Source: Thalassococcus halodurans (GTDB taxonomy: Bacteria > Pseudomonadota > Alphaproteobacteria > Rhodobacterales > Rhodobacteraceae). From it: 64,000 bases of DNA. The position numbers and the translations under genes were made by a program. The stretch covers positions 124,001-188,000 of the forward strand of contig NZ_FNUZ01000003.1 in assembly GCF_900108225.1 (NCBI RefSeq), read 5' to 3'. The notes below the pieces were generated by a model. The model saw only the letters and a list, made by a program, of their open reading frames with translations. It was not told where the DNA came from and did no database searches. Shown here one piece after another: positions 28,137 to 36,414 of the stretch (position 1 is its first letter; each line of letters begins with the position of its first letter).

Positions 28137-29017
28137 AGCCTGATGCCTCAATAGATGCCCGTGCCAACCTGCGCGGCAGTTTGTGGATGACCGCGGCCAT
28201 GGCGGCCTTTGCGGTTGAGGATTCGTTGATCAAAGGTGCTGCCAAAACAGTACCGATTGGCGAGGTCCTGATCCTGTTCGGGCTGGGCGGTGTGCTGGTT
28301 TTTGCCTGCATTGCGCTTTTGAACGGGGAACGTCTGTATACGTCCGATGTCATCTCGCGCCCCATGCGCATCCGGGTGCTGTTCGAAATCACGGGGCGGC
28401 TGTTTTACGGATTGGCGATTGCGCTGACACCTTTGTCGGCAGCGACGGTAATCCTGCAGGCAACGCCGATTGTCGTGGTGGCCAGCGCGGCTGTTGTTTT
28501 TGGCGAAAAGGTCGGTTGGCGCAGGTGGACGGCGATCCTGATCGGGCTGGTCGGCGTGGTCGTTATCGTGCAGCCGGGGGGCGACAGTTTCTCTGCACTG
28601 TCCATACTGGCCGTGCTGGGCATGATCGGCTTTGCGGGCCGCGATCTGGCAAGCCGTGCCGCACCCAAAACGATTAGCACAACGTTGCTGGGGCTGTACG
28701 GGTTTCTGGCGATTGTTGTTGCTGGTGCCATCTATGCCGTCTGGCGGGGCGAGGCATTTGTGATGCCCGATCTGCGCGCAATGGGTTTTGTCGTTGCCGC
28801 GTCCCTGACGGGTGCGGGGGCCTATGCATGTCTGATGAAAGCCATGCGCACCGGCGAAGTGTCGGCTGTCACGCCCTTCCGCTATACGCGGCTGATTTTC
28901 GGCATTGCTTTGGGCGTGTTTGTATTTGGCGAGGCGCTAAGCCTGCCGATGGTCATCGGATCGGGTCTGATCGTGATCTCGGGGCTGTTCATCCTGTTGC
29001 GAGGCAAAGCGCGATAG
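28133..29017 (+). CDS. DMT-superfamily (EamA) transporter
   Basis: The 294-residue protein has two EamA repeats with about ten membrane helices; the first begins GSLWMTAAMAAFAVEDSLIK and the second near TISTTLLGLYGFLAIVVAG. The helix-end motifs (PLSAATVILQATPIVVV, VTPFRYTRLIFGIALGVFVFGE) are typical. Such proteins export amino acids or other metabolites. The GTG start, coupled to the upstream gene, leaves a normal length; the open frame further upstream is a shadow. Its stop codon abuts repeat copy B. Confidence 0.86.
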   Translation: MKPDASIDARANLRGSLWMTAAMAAFAVEDSLIKGAAKTVPIGEVLILFGLGGVLVFACIALLNGERLYTSDVISRPMRIRVLFEITGRLFYGLAIALTPLSAATVILQATPIVVVASAAVVFGEKVGWRRWTAILIGLVGVVVIVQPGGDSFSALSILAVLGMIGFAGRDLASRAAPKTISTTLLGLYGFLAIVVAGAIYAVWRGEAFVMPDLRAMGFVVAASLTGAGAYACLMKAMRTGEVSAVTPFRYTRLIFGIALGVFVFGEALSLPMVIGSGLIVISGLFILLRGKAR

Positions 29018-29081
29018 GGGCTTTGCCCCCTTGGCCTGCGGCCAATTCCCCCAAGGTATTTGGGGAAAGAAAATACCTTGG
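29017..29081 (-). repeat. three-hairpin intergenic repeat, copy B
   Basis: The inverted partner of copy A: on the minus strand the 62 bases 29078-29017 agree with 18004-18065 at all but three positions, and the three hairpins are kept. It fills almost the whole 75-bp gap between the convergent DMT transporter and dxs genes, starting 12 bp past the dxs stop codon. The position suits a bidirectional terminator. Confidence 0.9.
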
Positions 29082-29092
29082 ATGTTCTGGGA

Positions 29093-31018
29093 TCAGGCGC
29101 GTTTGTCCAGCGTGGCGATGCCGAGGGTATCCAGCACTTTCGCTTCGATATCGGCCGCATTCAGGCCCGCTGTTGCATACATGTCCGCAGGGCTGGATTG
29201 GTCGATGAACGTATCGGGCAGAACCATCGAACGGAATTTCAGACCGGTGTCGAATGCGCCTTCGTCAGACAGAAGCTGAGCTACGTGGCTCCCGAAGCCG
29301 CCAACAGCGCCTTCTTCGATGGTGATCAGCACATCATGGTCGGCGGCCAGTTGCAGGATCATGTCGCGATCCAGCGGTTTGGCAAAACGCGCGTCTGCGA
29401 TGGTCGGCGTGATGCCCTTGGCGCGCAGGGCTTCGGAGGCTTTTCTGACCTCGCCCAGACGGGTGCCGAAGGACAGGATGGCGACTTGCTTACCCGCTTG
29501 GACGATGCGGCCTTTGCCGATCTCAAGGATTTCCGGTTGGTCCGGCATGTCCACGCCTTCACCTTCGCCGCGCGGATAGCGGAAGGCGATGGGGCCGTCG
29601 TCATAGGCGGCGGCAGTGGCGACCATGTGTTTGAGTTCCGCCTCGTCGGCGGCGGCCATCACGACCATGCCGGGCAGGTTCGCCATATAGGCGATGTCAA
29701 AGCTGCCAGCGTGAGTCGCGCCATCTGCGCCCACTAGGCCAGCGCGGTCGATGGCAAAGCGGACGGGCAAACGCTGGATCGCCACATCGTGGACGACCTG
29801 ATCATAGCCGCGCTGCAGGAAGGTCGAATACATCGCGCAGAAGGGGCGCATGCCACCGGCGGCCAGTGCGGCAGCAAACGTCACGCCATGTTGTTCAGCG
29901 ATGCCTACGTCAAAAACGCGCGACGGATAGCGTTCGGCCATCAGGTTCAGGCCCGTGCCATCGGGCATCGCGGCGGTGACGGCGCAGATGCGGCTGTCGA
30001 CGGCGGCCAGATCGGTCAGGGTTTCGCCAAACACCTTGGTGTAGCTGGGCGCGTTGGACGGCGCTTTTTTCTGGGTGCCTGTCAGGACATCGAACTTGGC
30101 CGTCGCGTGCCCCTTGTCGCTGCGGGCCTCGGCGGGGGCATAGCCTTTGCCTTTTTTGGTCAGGACGTGCAGCAGGATCGGCCCATGGGCGCGGTCCTTG
30201 ATGGCGCGCAGCACGGGCAGCAGTTGATCCATGTCGTGGCCATCAATCGGGCCGATGTAGGAAAAGCCCAACGCCTCGAACATGGTACCGCCCATCGCCA
30301 TGCCTTTCAGCATGTCCTTGGCGCGCTTGGCACCTTCGCGGAAGGGTTCTGGCAGGAAGGACACCGCGCCTTTGGCAGCATCTTTCAGGGTGTGGAACGG
30401 CTGTTGGGTGTACAGACCGCTGAGGTAGCTGGACAGCGCGCCGGTGGGCGGGGCGATCGACATTTCGTTATCGTTCAGAATAACGATCATGCGCTTTTTC
30501 AGATGACCCGCGTTGTTCATCGCCTCGTAGGCCATGCCCGCAGACATCGATCCGTCGCCGATAATCGCGATGGCGTCACCGTGGCCTGTGTCGCTGGCAC
30601 CACCCAGATCGCGGGCAACAGCAAAGCCCAGCGCCGCCGAGATCGAGGTCGAACTGTGGGCCGCGCCGAAGGGATCAAAGGGGCTTTCGCTGCGTTTGGT
30701 GAAACCGGACAGACCATCCTTCTGGCGGATGGTGCGAATGCGGTCGCGGCGGCCCGTCAGGATTTTATGCGGGTAGGACTGGTGCGAGACGTCCCAGATG
30801 ATCTTGTCGCGCGGCGCATCGAAAATCGCGTGAAGCGCGACGGTCAGTTCGACCACACCCAGACCCGCGCCAAGGTGACCGCCTGTTTCGGACACAGCCG
30901 AAATCGTTTCCGCGCGCAGTTCGTTGGCGACGCGCACCAATTCGGCATCTGACAGACCTTTCAGGTCGGCAGGTGTGTGTACGCGATCCAACAATGGTGT
31001 GGCAGGACGATCGGTCAT
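29093..31018 (-). CDS. dxs: 1-deoxy-D-xylulose-5-phosphate synthase
   Basis: The 641-residue thiamine-diphosphate enzyme condenses pyruvate and glyceraldehyde 3-phosphate at the head of the MEP isoprenoid pathway. Visible marks are the N-terminal [21 protein letters not shown], the ThDP/Mg motif [18 protein letters not shown] ending near residue 170 with NDNEMSI, and the pyrimidine domain [18 protein letters not shown] with its conserved Glu. It is the last gene of the operon HDAC-like/xseB/ispA/dxs, so prenyl chain synthesis and precursor supply are co-expressed. Confidence 0.97.
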   Translation of the reverse strand: MTDRPATPLLDRVHTPADLKGLSDAELVRVANELRAETISAVSETGGHLGAGLGVVELTVALHAIFDAPRDKIIWDVSHQSYPHKILTGRRDRIRTIRQKDGLSGFTKRSESPFDPFGAAHSSTSISAALGFAVARDLGGASDTGHGDAIAIIGDGSMSAGMAYEAMNNAGHLKKRMIVILNDNEMSIAPPTGALSSYLSGLYTQQPFHTLKDAAKGAVSFLPEPFREGAKRAKDMLKGMAMGGTMFEALGFSYIGPIDGHDMDQLLPVLRAIKDRAHGPILLHVLTKKGKGYAPAEARSDKGHATAKFDVLTGTQKKAPSNAPSYTKVFGETLTDLAAVDSRICAVTAAMPDGTGLNLMAERYPSRVFDVGIAEQHGVTFAAALAAGGMRPFCAMYSTFLQRGYDQVVHDVAIQRLPVRFAIDRAGLVGADGATHAGSFDIAYMANLPGMVVMAAADEAELKHMVATAAAYDDGPIAFRYPRGEGEGVDMPDQPEILEIGKGRIVQAGKQVAILSFGTRLGEVRKASEALRAKGITPTIADARFAKPLDRDMILQLAADHDVLITIEEGAVGGFGSHVAQLLSDEGAFDTGLKFRSMVLPDTFIDQSSPADMYATAGLNAADIEAKVLDTLGIATLDKRA

Positions 31019-31057
31019 TCGGTCACAGCCCCTTAAACTACAGGCGGGTGGCAGGCT

Positions 31058-31921
31058 TTAGGTCTGACGCGCGATAACGAAGCGGGCCGCGTCAATCAAG
31101 CCTTGGGCCTTATTACCATACGGAGATAGTGCTTCGCACGCCTGTTCCACCAGATTTTCTGCGCGGCTTTTTGCCCCGTCGAGGCCAAGAAGGGAGACAA
31201 ACGTCGCCTTGCCGCGATCTGCGTCCTTGCCAACAGCCTTGCCCATGGCGGCCTCATCGCCGGTGACATCCAGAATGTCGTCGGCGATCTGAAAAGCCAG
31301 ACCAAGTGCATCGGCATAGGCTGTCAGCGGCGCTGTGTCGGCCTGCGCAAGGCGTGCGCCGGCCTCGGCCGACCAACGGATCAGGGCACCGGTCTTGCCG
31401 TTTTGCAGCGCGATGATTTCATCCAGAGTCAGCGGCTGGTCGGCGGTTTCAGCGGCGATATCCAGCGCCTGGCCAAGAACCATACCCTGTGCGCCAGCGG
31501 CCCTGGCCAAGGTCAGCGCCAGATCGGAACGGACAGCAGGATCGGCGTGACATTCCGGCGACAGGACCAGTTCGAACCCAAGCGTTTGCAGGGCATCGCC
31601 CACCAGAACCGCCGTGCCTTCGTCCCATTTCTTATGCACTGTGGGCAGGCCACGACGCAGGTCGTCGTCATCCATGGACGGCAGATCGTCATGCACAAGG
31701 CTGTAGGCGTGGATTGCTTCAATCGCCAAGGCAGGCATCAGGGCGTTTTCGATGCCATGGATACGCGCGCTTTCCATCACCAGATAAGCGCGCAGGCGTT
31801 TTCCGCCATTGGTGGCATAGGCCATGCCTTGGATTACCGGCAGATCAGGGTAACGCGCAAACACCTCGGCAAAGCCCGCGTCAACGCGGGCAGCGGCGTC
31901 TTTCAGACCGTCCTTGAACAT
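31058..31921 (-). CDS. ispA: polyprenyl (farnesyl) diphosphate synthase
   Basis: The 287-residue protein has both aspartate-rich motifs, DDLPSMDDDDLRRG near residue 78 and DDILD near residue 222, plus GKRLRAYLVME at the start and GKTGALIRWSAEAGA. The residues before the first motif (HAYSLVHDD) fit a short-chain synthase making farnesyl diphosphate. It is 6 bp after xseB and 39 bp before dxs, the classic order. Chain length is inferred from operon and family, not proved. Confidence 0.93.
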   Translation of the reverse strand: MFKDGLKDAAARVDAGFAEVFARYPDLPVIQGMAYATNGGKRLRAYLVMESARIHGIENALMPALAIEAIHAYSLVHDDLPSMDDDDLRRGLPTVHKKWDEGTAVLVGDALQTLGFELVLSPECHADPAVRSDLALTLARAAGAQGMVLGQALDIAAETADQPLTLDEIIALQNGKTGALIRWSAEAGARLAQADTAPLTAYADALGLAFQIADDILDVTGDEAAMGKAVGKDADRGKATFVSLLGLDGAKSRAENLVEQACEALSPYGNKAQGLIDAARFVIARQT

Positions 31922-31927
31922 CGGCTG

Positions 31928-32173
31928 TTACAGCCCTTCGACAGGTGTTGTCCCTGTAGGCTGACCCGAGGCATCCAGCGTGATCGCAGCCACTTTTTCC
32001 TCGGCCTCTTTCAGCTTTTCCTCGCAGCGCTTTTTCAACGCAGCGCCGCGTTCATACAGCTTGATCGAATCTTCAAGAGGAACGTCGCCCCGCTCCAACT
32101 GGCCGACCACCTGCTCTAGTTCGCGCATGGCCTGTTCAAAGCTCAGGTCAGTCACAGGGGTTTCAGCAGTCAT
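31928..32173 (-). CDS. xseB: exodeoxyribonuclease VII small subunit
   Basis: The 81-residue protein shows the XseB pattern LSFEQAMRELEQVVGQLERGDVPLEDSIKLYERG with a coiled-coil-like remainder rich in Lys and Glu. XseB binds the large subunit XseA, which is not in this window, to degrade single-stranded DNA. It overlaps the HDAC-like gene by 4 bp and precedes ispA by 6 bp, a conserved setting. Confidence 0.94.
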   Translation of the reverse strand: MTAETPVTDLSFEQAMRELEQVVGQLERGDVPLEDSIKLYERGAALKKRCEEKLKEAEEKVAAITLDASGQPTGTTPVEGL

Positions 32174-33093
32174 TGCGCGGCCTCCATCAATTCTTCGACA
32201 TGTGCGCGGCCCGATGCCGCGAGCGCCTGAAGATCATAGCCGCCTTCCAAAGTCGAGACCACACGCCCATCACAATGTTCTGCCGCGATCTGGCACAATT
32301 CGCGGGTGATCCAGCGGAAATCATCCGTGGTCCATTCCAGTTGCGCCAAAGGATCGTCCTGATGCGCGTCAAAACCGGCGGAAATGATGATCAGTTGCGG
32401 GTCGTATTCACGCAGACGGGGGAAGACCTTACTTGTGTAAGTCTTACGCATCACCGCGCCGTCCGACGCAGGCGCCAGAGGGACGTTCATGATGTTGTTG
32501 TGCGCGCCGCGTTCCTTGGGCTCGCCCGTGCCGGGCCACAGCGGGGATTGATGGCTGGTGATCGCCAAAGCGCGTGCCTCGTTCCACAGCAGGTCTTGCG
32601 TGCCGTTGCCGTGGTGCACATCGAAATCTACGACCGCGACACGATCAAGGTTGTGGACATCCAGTGCGTGTTTTGCGGCCAGCGCTGCCGTGCCGAACAG
32701 ACAGAAGCCCATCGGCGTCGAGGTTTCGGCGTGGTGGCCCGGCGGGCGTGTGGCGCAGAAGGCGTTTTTGACCTCGCCGCCCATGACCATATCCACGGCC
32801 TTCAACGCGGCCCCAACCCCACGCATCGCCGCATTAAAGGATCCCGGCGACAGCCATGTGTCGCCGTCCAACTGATCAAAACCTTCGGCAGGGACGCGAC
32901 TGCGGATCATGTCGATATAATCCTGCGGATGGCAGCGCAGCAGATCATCATCACTCGCCATAGGGGCCGTCACACGGGTCAACTCCAGACCTTCGAGGGC
33001 ATGCAAAAGATGCTCAAGCCGCGCGACCCGTTCGGGGTGGCCTTCGGGGGTGACGTGGGTCAGGCAATCAGCATGGGTCAAAAGCGCAGTCAT
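32170..33093 (-). CDS. histone deacetylase family (acetylpolyamine/acetoin-type) amidohydrolase
   Basis: The 307-residue protein has the zinc amidohydrolase motifs of the family: RPPGHHAETSTPMGFC near residue 130, VDFDVHHGNGTQD near residue 165 (zinc ligands Asp and His), and SAGFDAHQDDPLAQLEW near residue 250, ending with LEGGYDLQAL. Bacterial members deacetylate polyamines, acetoin-related or other small amides. It heads the xseB-ispA-dxs operon. A 7-bp inverted repeat lies just upstream of its start. The polyamine-type transporter 3-9 kb away makes an acetylpolyamine substrate an attractive guess only. Confidence 0.9.
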   Translation of the reverse strand: MTALLTHADCLTHVTPEGHPERVARLEHLLHALEGLELTRVTAPMASDDDLLRCHPQDYIDMIRSRVPAEGFDQLDGDTWLSPGSFNAAMRGVGAALKAVDMVMGGEVKNAFCATRPPGHHAETSTPMGFCLFGTAALAAKHALDVHNLDRVAVVDFDVHHGNGTQDLLWNEARALAITSHQSPLWPGTGEPKERGAHNNIMNVPLAPASDGAVMRKTYTSKVFPRLREYDPQLIIISAGFDAHQDDPLAQLEWTTDDFRWITRELCQIAAEHCDGRVVSTLEGGYDLQALAASGRAHVEELMEAAQ

Positions 33094-33101
33094 GGCAGGT
33101 C

Positions 33102-33123
33102 CGTTCGATCAATCATTCGAACG
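33102..33123. promoter_or_regulatory. inverted repeat upstream of the HDAC-like gene (possible operator)
   Basis: CGTTCGA-N8-TCGAACG forms a perfect 7+7 bp palindrome whose inner edge is 8 bp from the start codon of the HDAC-like gene. The spacing of its half sites (about 15 bp centre to centre) is not typical of a helix-turn-helix dimer with one turn, and a hairpin masking the ribosome site is equally possible. Confidence 0.4.
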
Positions 33124-33197
33124 ATAGCAAAGGCCGAAGCAGGGGGATTGGCAACCCCTACCGTCGATCATGTAGACCTAGCGGAGCGTTGTCCGGA

Positions 33198-33899
33198 TCA
33201 ATCCGGCGCGAGCATGTAGCCTGCGCCACGGACGGTTTGCAGGTAGCGCGGTTGTTTAGGGTCGTCTTCGATCTTGCGGCGAAGGCGGGTGATCTGGACG
33301 TCCACGGCGCGTTCTTGGGATTGGCCACGGTCGCGGCCCAGTTCCTCAACCAGTTTGGTGCGGCTGAGCGGTTCGCCCGGCTGGGCCGAGAAGATGCGCA
33401 TCAGCTGGCTTTCGGTGGCGGTCAGGCGGACAAGGTCTTCGCCGCGCCACATCTCGCCGCGTTCGGTGTCATAGCGGATGGGGCCGAGCGTCATCACCTT
33501 GGGTGCGGCCTCGGCCTGCGTGGCCTCGGGCATCCGGCGCAGAATCGCGTTGATGCGCAGCAGCAGTTCCTTGGGTTCGAACGGTTTGGCCAGATAATCG
33601 TCTGCGCCCGCCTCAAGCCCCTTGATCCGGTCTTCGGTTTCGGCGCGCGCCGTCAGCAGCATCACAGGGGTCGAACGGGTCTGACGGATGTGGTTGCACA
33701 GGGACACGCCGTCTTCACCGGGCATCATCACGTCCAACACGATCAGGTCGAAATCCAGACCGGACAGGATGCGTCGGGCATGGGCGGCGTCGCGTGCAGC
33801 GCTAACCAGAAAGCCGTTCCGCATCAGAAATTTCTGCAGCAGCCCGCGAATGCGTTCGTCATCGTCGACGATCAGAAGGTGCGCATCGGGATCGGTCAT
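33198..33899 (-). CDS. petR: OmpR/PhoB-type response regulator PetR
   Basis: The 233-residue protein has a receiver domain with phosphoacceptor Asp in LIVLDVMMPGEDG near residue 55, LLTARAETEDRIKGLEAGADDYLAKPF carrying the conserved Thr and Lys, and a C-terminal winged-helix domain (VDVQITRLRRKIEDDPKQPRYLQTVRGAGY). The partner gene overlapping its start by 1 bp is a MarR-type petP, the pair described next to the cytochrome bc1 genes in Rhodobacter capsulatus. No histidine kinase lies nearby, as expected for PetR. Confidence 0.88.
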   Translation of the reverse strand: MTDPDAHLLIVDDDERIRGLLQKFLMRNGFLVSAARDAAHARRILSGLDFDLIVLDVMMPGEDGVSLCNHIRQTRSTPVMLLTARAETEDRIKGLEAGADDYLAKPFEPKELLLRINAILRRMPEATQAEAAPKVMTLGPIRYDTERGEMWRGEDLVRLTATESQLMRIFSAQPGEPLSRTKLVEELGRDRGQSQERAVDVQITRLRRKIEDDPKQPRYLQTVRGAGYMLAPD

Positions 33900-34408
33900 T
33901 AGCGGGTCTCGCGCATTTTGGTGTAGATGCGACGCATTTCAGGATCCATCATCGCCTCAAGCACCCGTTTAAATCCCTGAACAGCCTCGGGCCCTGCCTG
34001 ACGATAGGCGGCGCGCATGCGAACGCGCTGCGCATTCGACAGCTCTTGTTCAAGCGCCTCTCCTTTTTCGGTCAGGTGCAAGTTCCTCTCCCGTTTATCG
34101 GACCGTCCCACGTTGCTCTGCACAAGACCGTCCTCGATCAGGGTTCGCAACACACGATTGAGAGATTGTTTTGTAACACCAAGAATGGCCAACAGATTAT
34201 TGACCGTGGTGCCGGGATTGGCGTTGATGAAATGTAGCGCGCGGTGATGGGCGCGGCCATAGGAATAGTTTTGCAGGATTCGGTCGGGATCGGCAGTAAA
34301 GCCGCGATAGGCAAAGAACATCGCTTCAATGCCCTGACGCAGTTGGTCATCCGTCAAAAACAGCAGCGTTTCGCCACCCTGAGAGCCGGGAAGATCGGAC
34401 TCGGACAT
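33899..34408 (-). CDS. petP: MarR family regulator PetP
   Basis: The 169-residue protein is a winged-helix MarR-type protein: NPGTTVNNLLAILGVTKQSLNRVLRTLIEDGLVQ for the recognition helices and the wing SDKRERNLHLTEKGE. With petR overlapping its stop codon by 1 bp, this matches the petP-petR pair; in R. capsulatus petR is needed for photosynthetic and respiratory growth. It is transcribed divergently from ilvE. The bc1 genes are not adjacent here. Confidence 0.87.
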   Translation of the reverse strand: MSESDLPGSQGGETLLFLTDDQLRQGIEAMFFAYRGFTADPDRILQNYSYGRAHHRALHFINANPGTTVNNLLAILGVTKQSLNRVLRTLIEDGLVQSNVGRSDKRERNLHLTEKGEALEQELSNAQRVRMRAAYRQAGPEAVQGFKRVLEAMMDPEMRRIYTKMRETR

Positions 34409-34457
34409 CGGGATATCCCTTGTTTGCTTCGTTTTTCAGCATTTTAAGTCAGCCTTG

Positions 34458-34486
34458 TTGACATTCCAAGCACTGACTGGTAGCGA
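34458..34486 (+). promoter_or_regulatory. putative ilvE promoter with leader repeats
   Basis: A perfect TTGACA (34458-34463) is followed after 17 bp by TAGCGA (34481-34486), a poor -10. The leader then holds the direct repeat GCAACTTT (34501-34508 and 34533-34540, 32 bp apart) and the hairpin GTCCG-AAA-CGGAC (34511-34523). The petP promoter must lie on the opposite strand of the same gap. Confidence 0.35.
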
Positions 34487-34568
34487 ATCTCAGTTTTTCT
34501 GCAACTTTATGTCCGAAACGGACGTAGATTGCGCAACTTTCGAAAAAATCAGTCCGAGGAGAGATGAA

Positions 34569-35438
34569 ATGGCTGGTGCATATGATGACCGCGACGGCAA
34601 AATCTGGATGGACGGCCAGTTTGTAGACTGGCGTTCCGCGAAGGTGCACGTGCTGACGCACGCGATGCATTACGCCAGCTCTGTCTTCGAAGGCGAACGC
34701 GCCTACAACGGTAAGATTTTCAAATCGCGCGAACATTCGGAACGTCTGCACTTTTCCGCAAACGCGCTGGATTTCTCGCTGCCCTATAGCGTTGACGAAA
34801 TCGAAGCCGCCAAGGCCGCAGTTCTGAAAGAAAACGGTCTGACCGACGCCTACGTTCGTGCGTTTGCATGGCGTGGTGCCGGTTCCGATATGGGTGTCGC
34901 GTCCAAGAACAACCCCGTCCGCGTTGCAATCGCGGCGTGGGAGTGGGGCAACTACTATGGCGACGCCAAGATGAAAGGCGCCAAGCTGGACATCGCGAAA
35001 TGGAAGCGCCCGTCGCCCGAAACGATCCCCAGCCACGCGAAGGCCGCCGGTCTTTACATGATCTGCACCATGTCCAAGCACGCGGCCGAGGCCAAAGGCT
35101 GTTCCGACGCGATGATGTTCGACTATCGCGGCTATGTGGCCGAAGCGACCGGCGCGAACATCTTCTTTGTCAAAGACGGTGAAGTGCACACGCCCAAGCC
35201 GGACTGCTTCCTGAACGGTCTGACACGTCAAACCGTCATCGGCATGCTGAAAGAACGCGGCATCACTGTTCACGAACGCCACATCATGCCGGAAGAGCTG
35301 GAAGGCTTTGAGCAGTGCTGGCTGACAGGCACCGCGGCCGAGGTTACTCCGGTTGGTCAGATCGGTGACTACACGTTCGAAGTTGGCGCACTGACGCGTG
35401 ATATCTCGGACAGCTACGAAAAATTGGTTCGCCTTTAA
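34569..35438 (+). CDS. ilvE: branched-chain amino acid aminotransferase
   Basis: The 289-residue fold-type IV PLP enzyme transfers amino groups to or from leucine, isoleucine and valine. It shows the N-terminal KVHVLTHAMHYASSVFEGERAY, the Schiff-base Lys158 in PSHAKAAGLYM, the cofactor-binding VAEATGANIFFV and LTGTAAEVTPV. GAGGAGAG five bases before the ATG at 34569 fixes the start; the frame is open 38 codons upstream. The last 4 bp overlap the convergent App1-like gene. Substrate range within class IV aminotransferases is inferred from overall similarity. Confidence 0.94.
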   Translation: MAGAYDDRDGKIWMDGQFVDWRSAKVHVLTHAMHYASSVFEGERAYNGKIFKSREHSERLHFSANALDFSLPYSVDEIEAAKAAVLKENGLTDAYVRAFAWRGAGSDMGVASKNNPVRVAIAAWEWGNYYGDAKMKGAKLDIAKWKRPSPETIPSHAKAAGLYMICTMSKHAAEAKGCSDAMMFDYRGYVAEATGANIFFVKDGEVHTPKPDCFLNGLTRQTVIGMLKERGITVHERHIMPEELEGFEQCWLTGTAAEVTPVGQIGDYTFEVGALTRDISDSYEKLVRL

Positions 35439-36409
35439 TCGGCGTCTAGCACGGGCCTGAAATCGGGCCCGTGCGCCACCGGAATACCCAGCGACTTGAT
35501 CGCTTCGATATCCGCCAGATCGCGTTTATCAGCCCCTTTCCCGGGTTCACGGAAAATCACCTGCCTGATACGCCCCGGATGCCGTTTGGCCGCGTCCAGA
35601 TAGACACGCGGATCGTGCTGGCCGGTATCCCCGATCAGAACAAATTCCAGTTCAGGATGCGCCGCGATCAGCGTGTCGATGGCTGATCCCTTGTGGTTGC
35701 CGTGGGTGCCCGAGATGAACTGTTTGTCGCTAAGGCCCAAGTCCCGCAGAAACATCGGCGCGCGTGGCAGGCCCGCGCGGGTAAAGATGCGCTGTAGAAA
35801 ATGATGCAGGTTCCATGGGCTGGACGACACGAAATAGATGGGCGCCTTTTCATCGGCAAACCGCTGCATCAATTCAACCGCATCGGGGTAGATATGACGG
35901 CTCAGCGCGCTGCCGGTCAGCGACGTCCACAGGTTGCGGAAAATGGAATAGGCACCGGTTTCCATCACCGTGTCGTCAATGTCTGACACCACGGCATAAG
36001 GTGCATCTTTGGGCGGCAGGAAAACCGCCAGATCGGTGTCATCGCCATTTTCGGCACTGACGTGAACCGTCTGCCAACCCTCCCACGCAGGGTCACGCGG
36101 CAGGTGCAGGGTGAAGTATCCCTCTTCATCTGTGATGCCCGTGACCTCGCCCGCTGTGATGGTGACACCCGCGACCTCATCGGTCAGGAACAACGATACC
36201 ATCTGGCGCAGGTTCGTGATCCAACTGGCGTCCAGCACGGGATTGGTGCGTTTCAGCTTTTTCAGAACCCGCCCGCGCAGAACGATGTGTTCAGGCGTGG
36301 CAAAGCCCAGATAGGGATCAATGACCACACTATCGGGGCGCTTTTTACGACGCATCCCGTCGAACAGGCGTTCAACGGGATGGAAGATTTTCGCAAGTAT
36401 GGCCTTCAT
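35435..36409 (-). CDS. App1-like phosphatidate phosphatase (DUF2183) family protein
   Basis: The 324-residue protein contains the HAD-like segment AVVSDIDDTVMETGAY near residue 145, PIYFVSSSPWNLHHFLQRIF and LIGDTGQHDPRVY, which define the App1 catalytic region of yeast-type Mg-dependent phosphatidate phosphatases. Bacterial substrates are not established. It follows the permease gene by 5 bp and so is the last gene of the polyamine-type transporter operon, an association with no obvious mechanistic reason. Confidence 0.87.
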   Translation of the reverse strand: MKAILAKIFHPVERLFDGMRRKKRPDSVVIDPYLGFATPEHIVLRGRVLKKLKRTNPVLDASWITNLRQMVSLFLTDEVAGVTITAGEVTGITDEEGYFTLHLPRDPAWEGWQTVHVSAENGDDTDLAVFLPPKDAPYAVVSDIDDTVMETGAYSIFRNLWTSLTGSALSRHIYPDAVELMQRFADEKAPIYFVSSSPWNLHHFLQRIFTRAGLPRAPMFLRDLGLSDKQFISGTHGNHKGSAIDTLIAAHPELEFVLIGDTGQHDPRVYLDAAKRHPGRIRQVIFREPGKGADKRDLADIEAIKSLGIPVAHGPDFRPVLDAD

Positions 36410-36414
36410 GGCGA

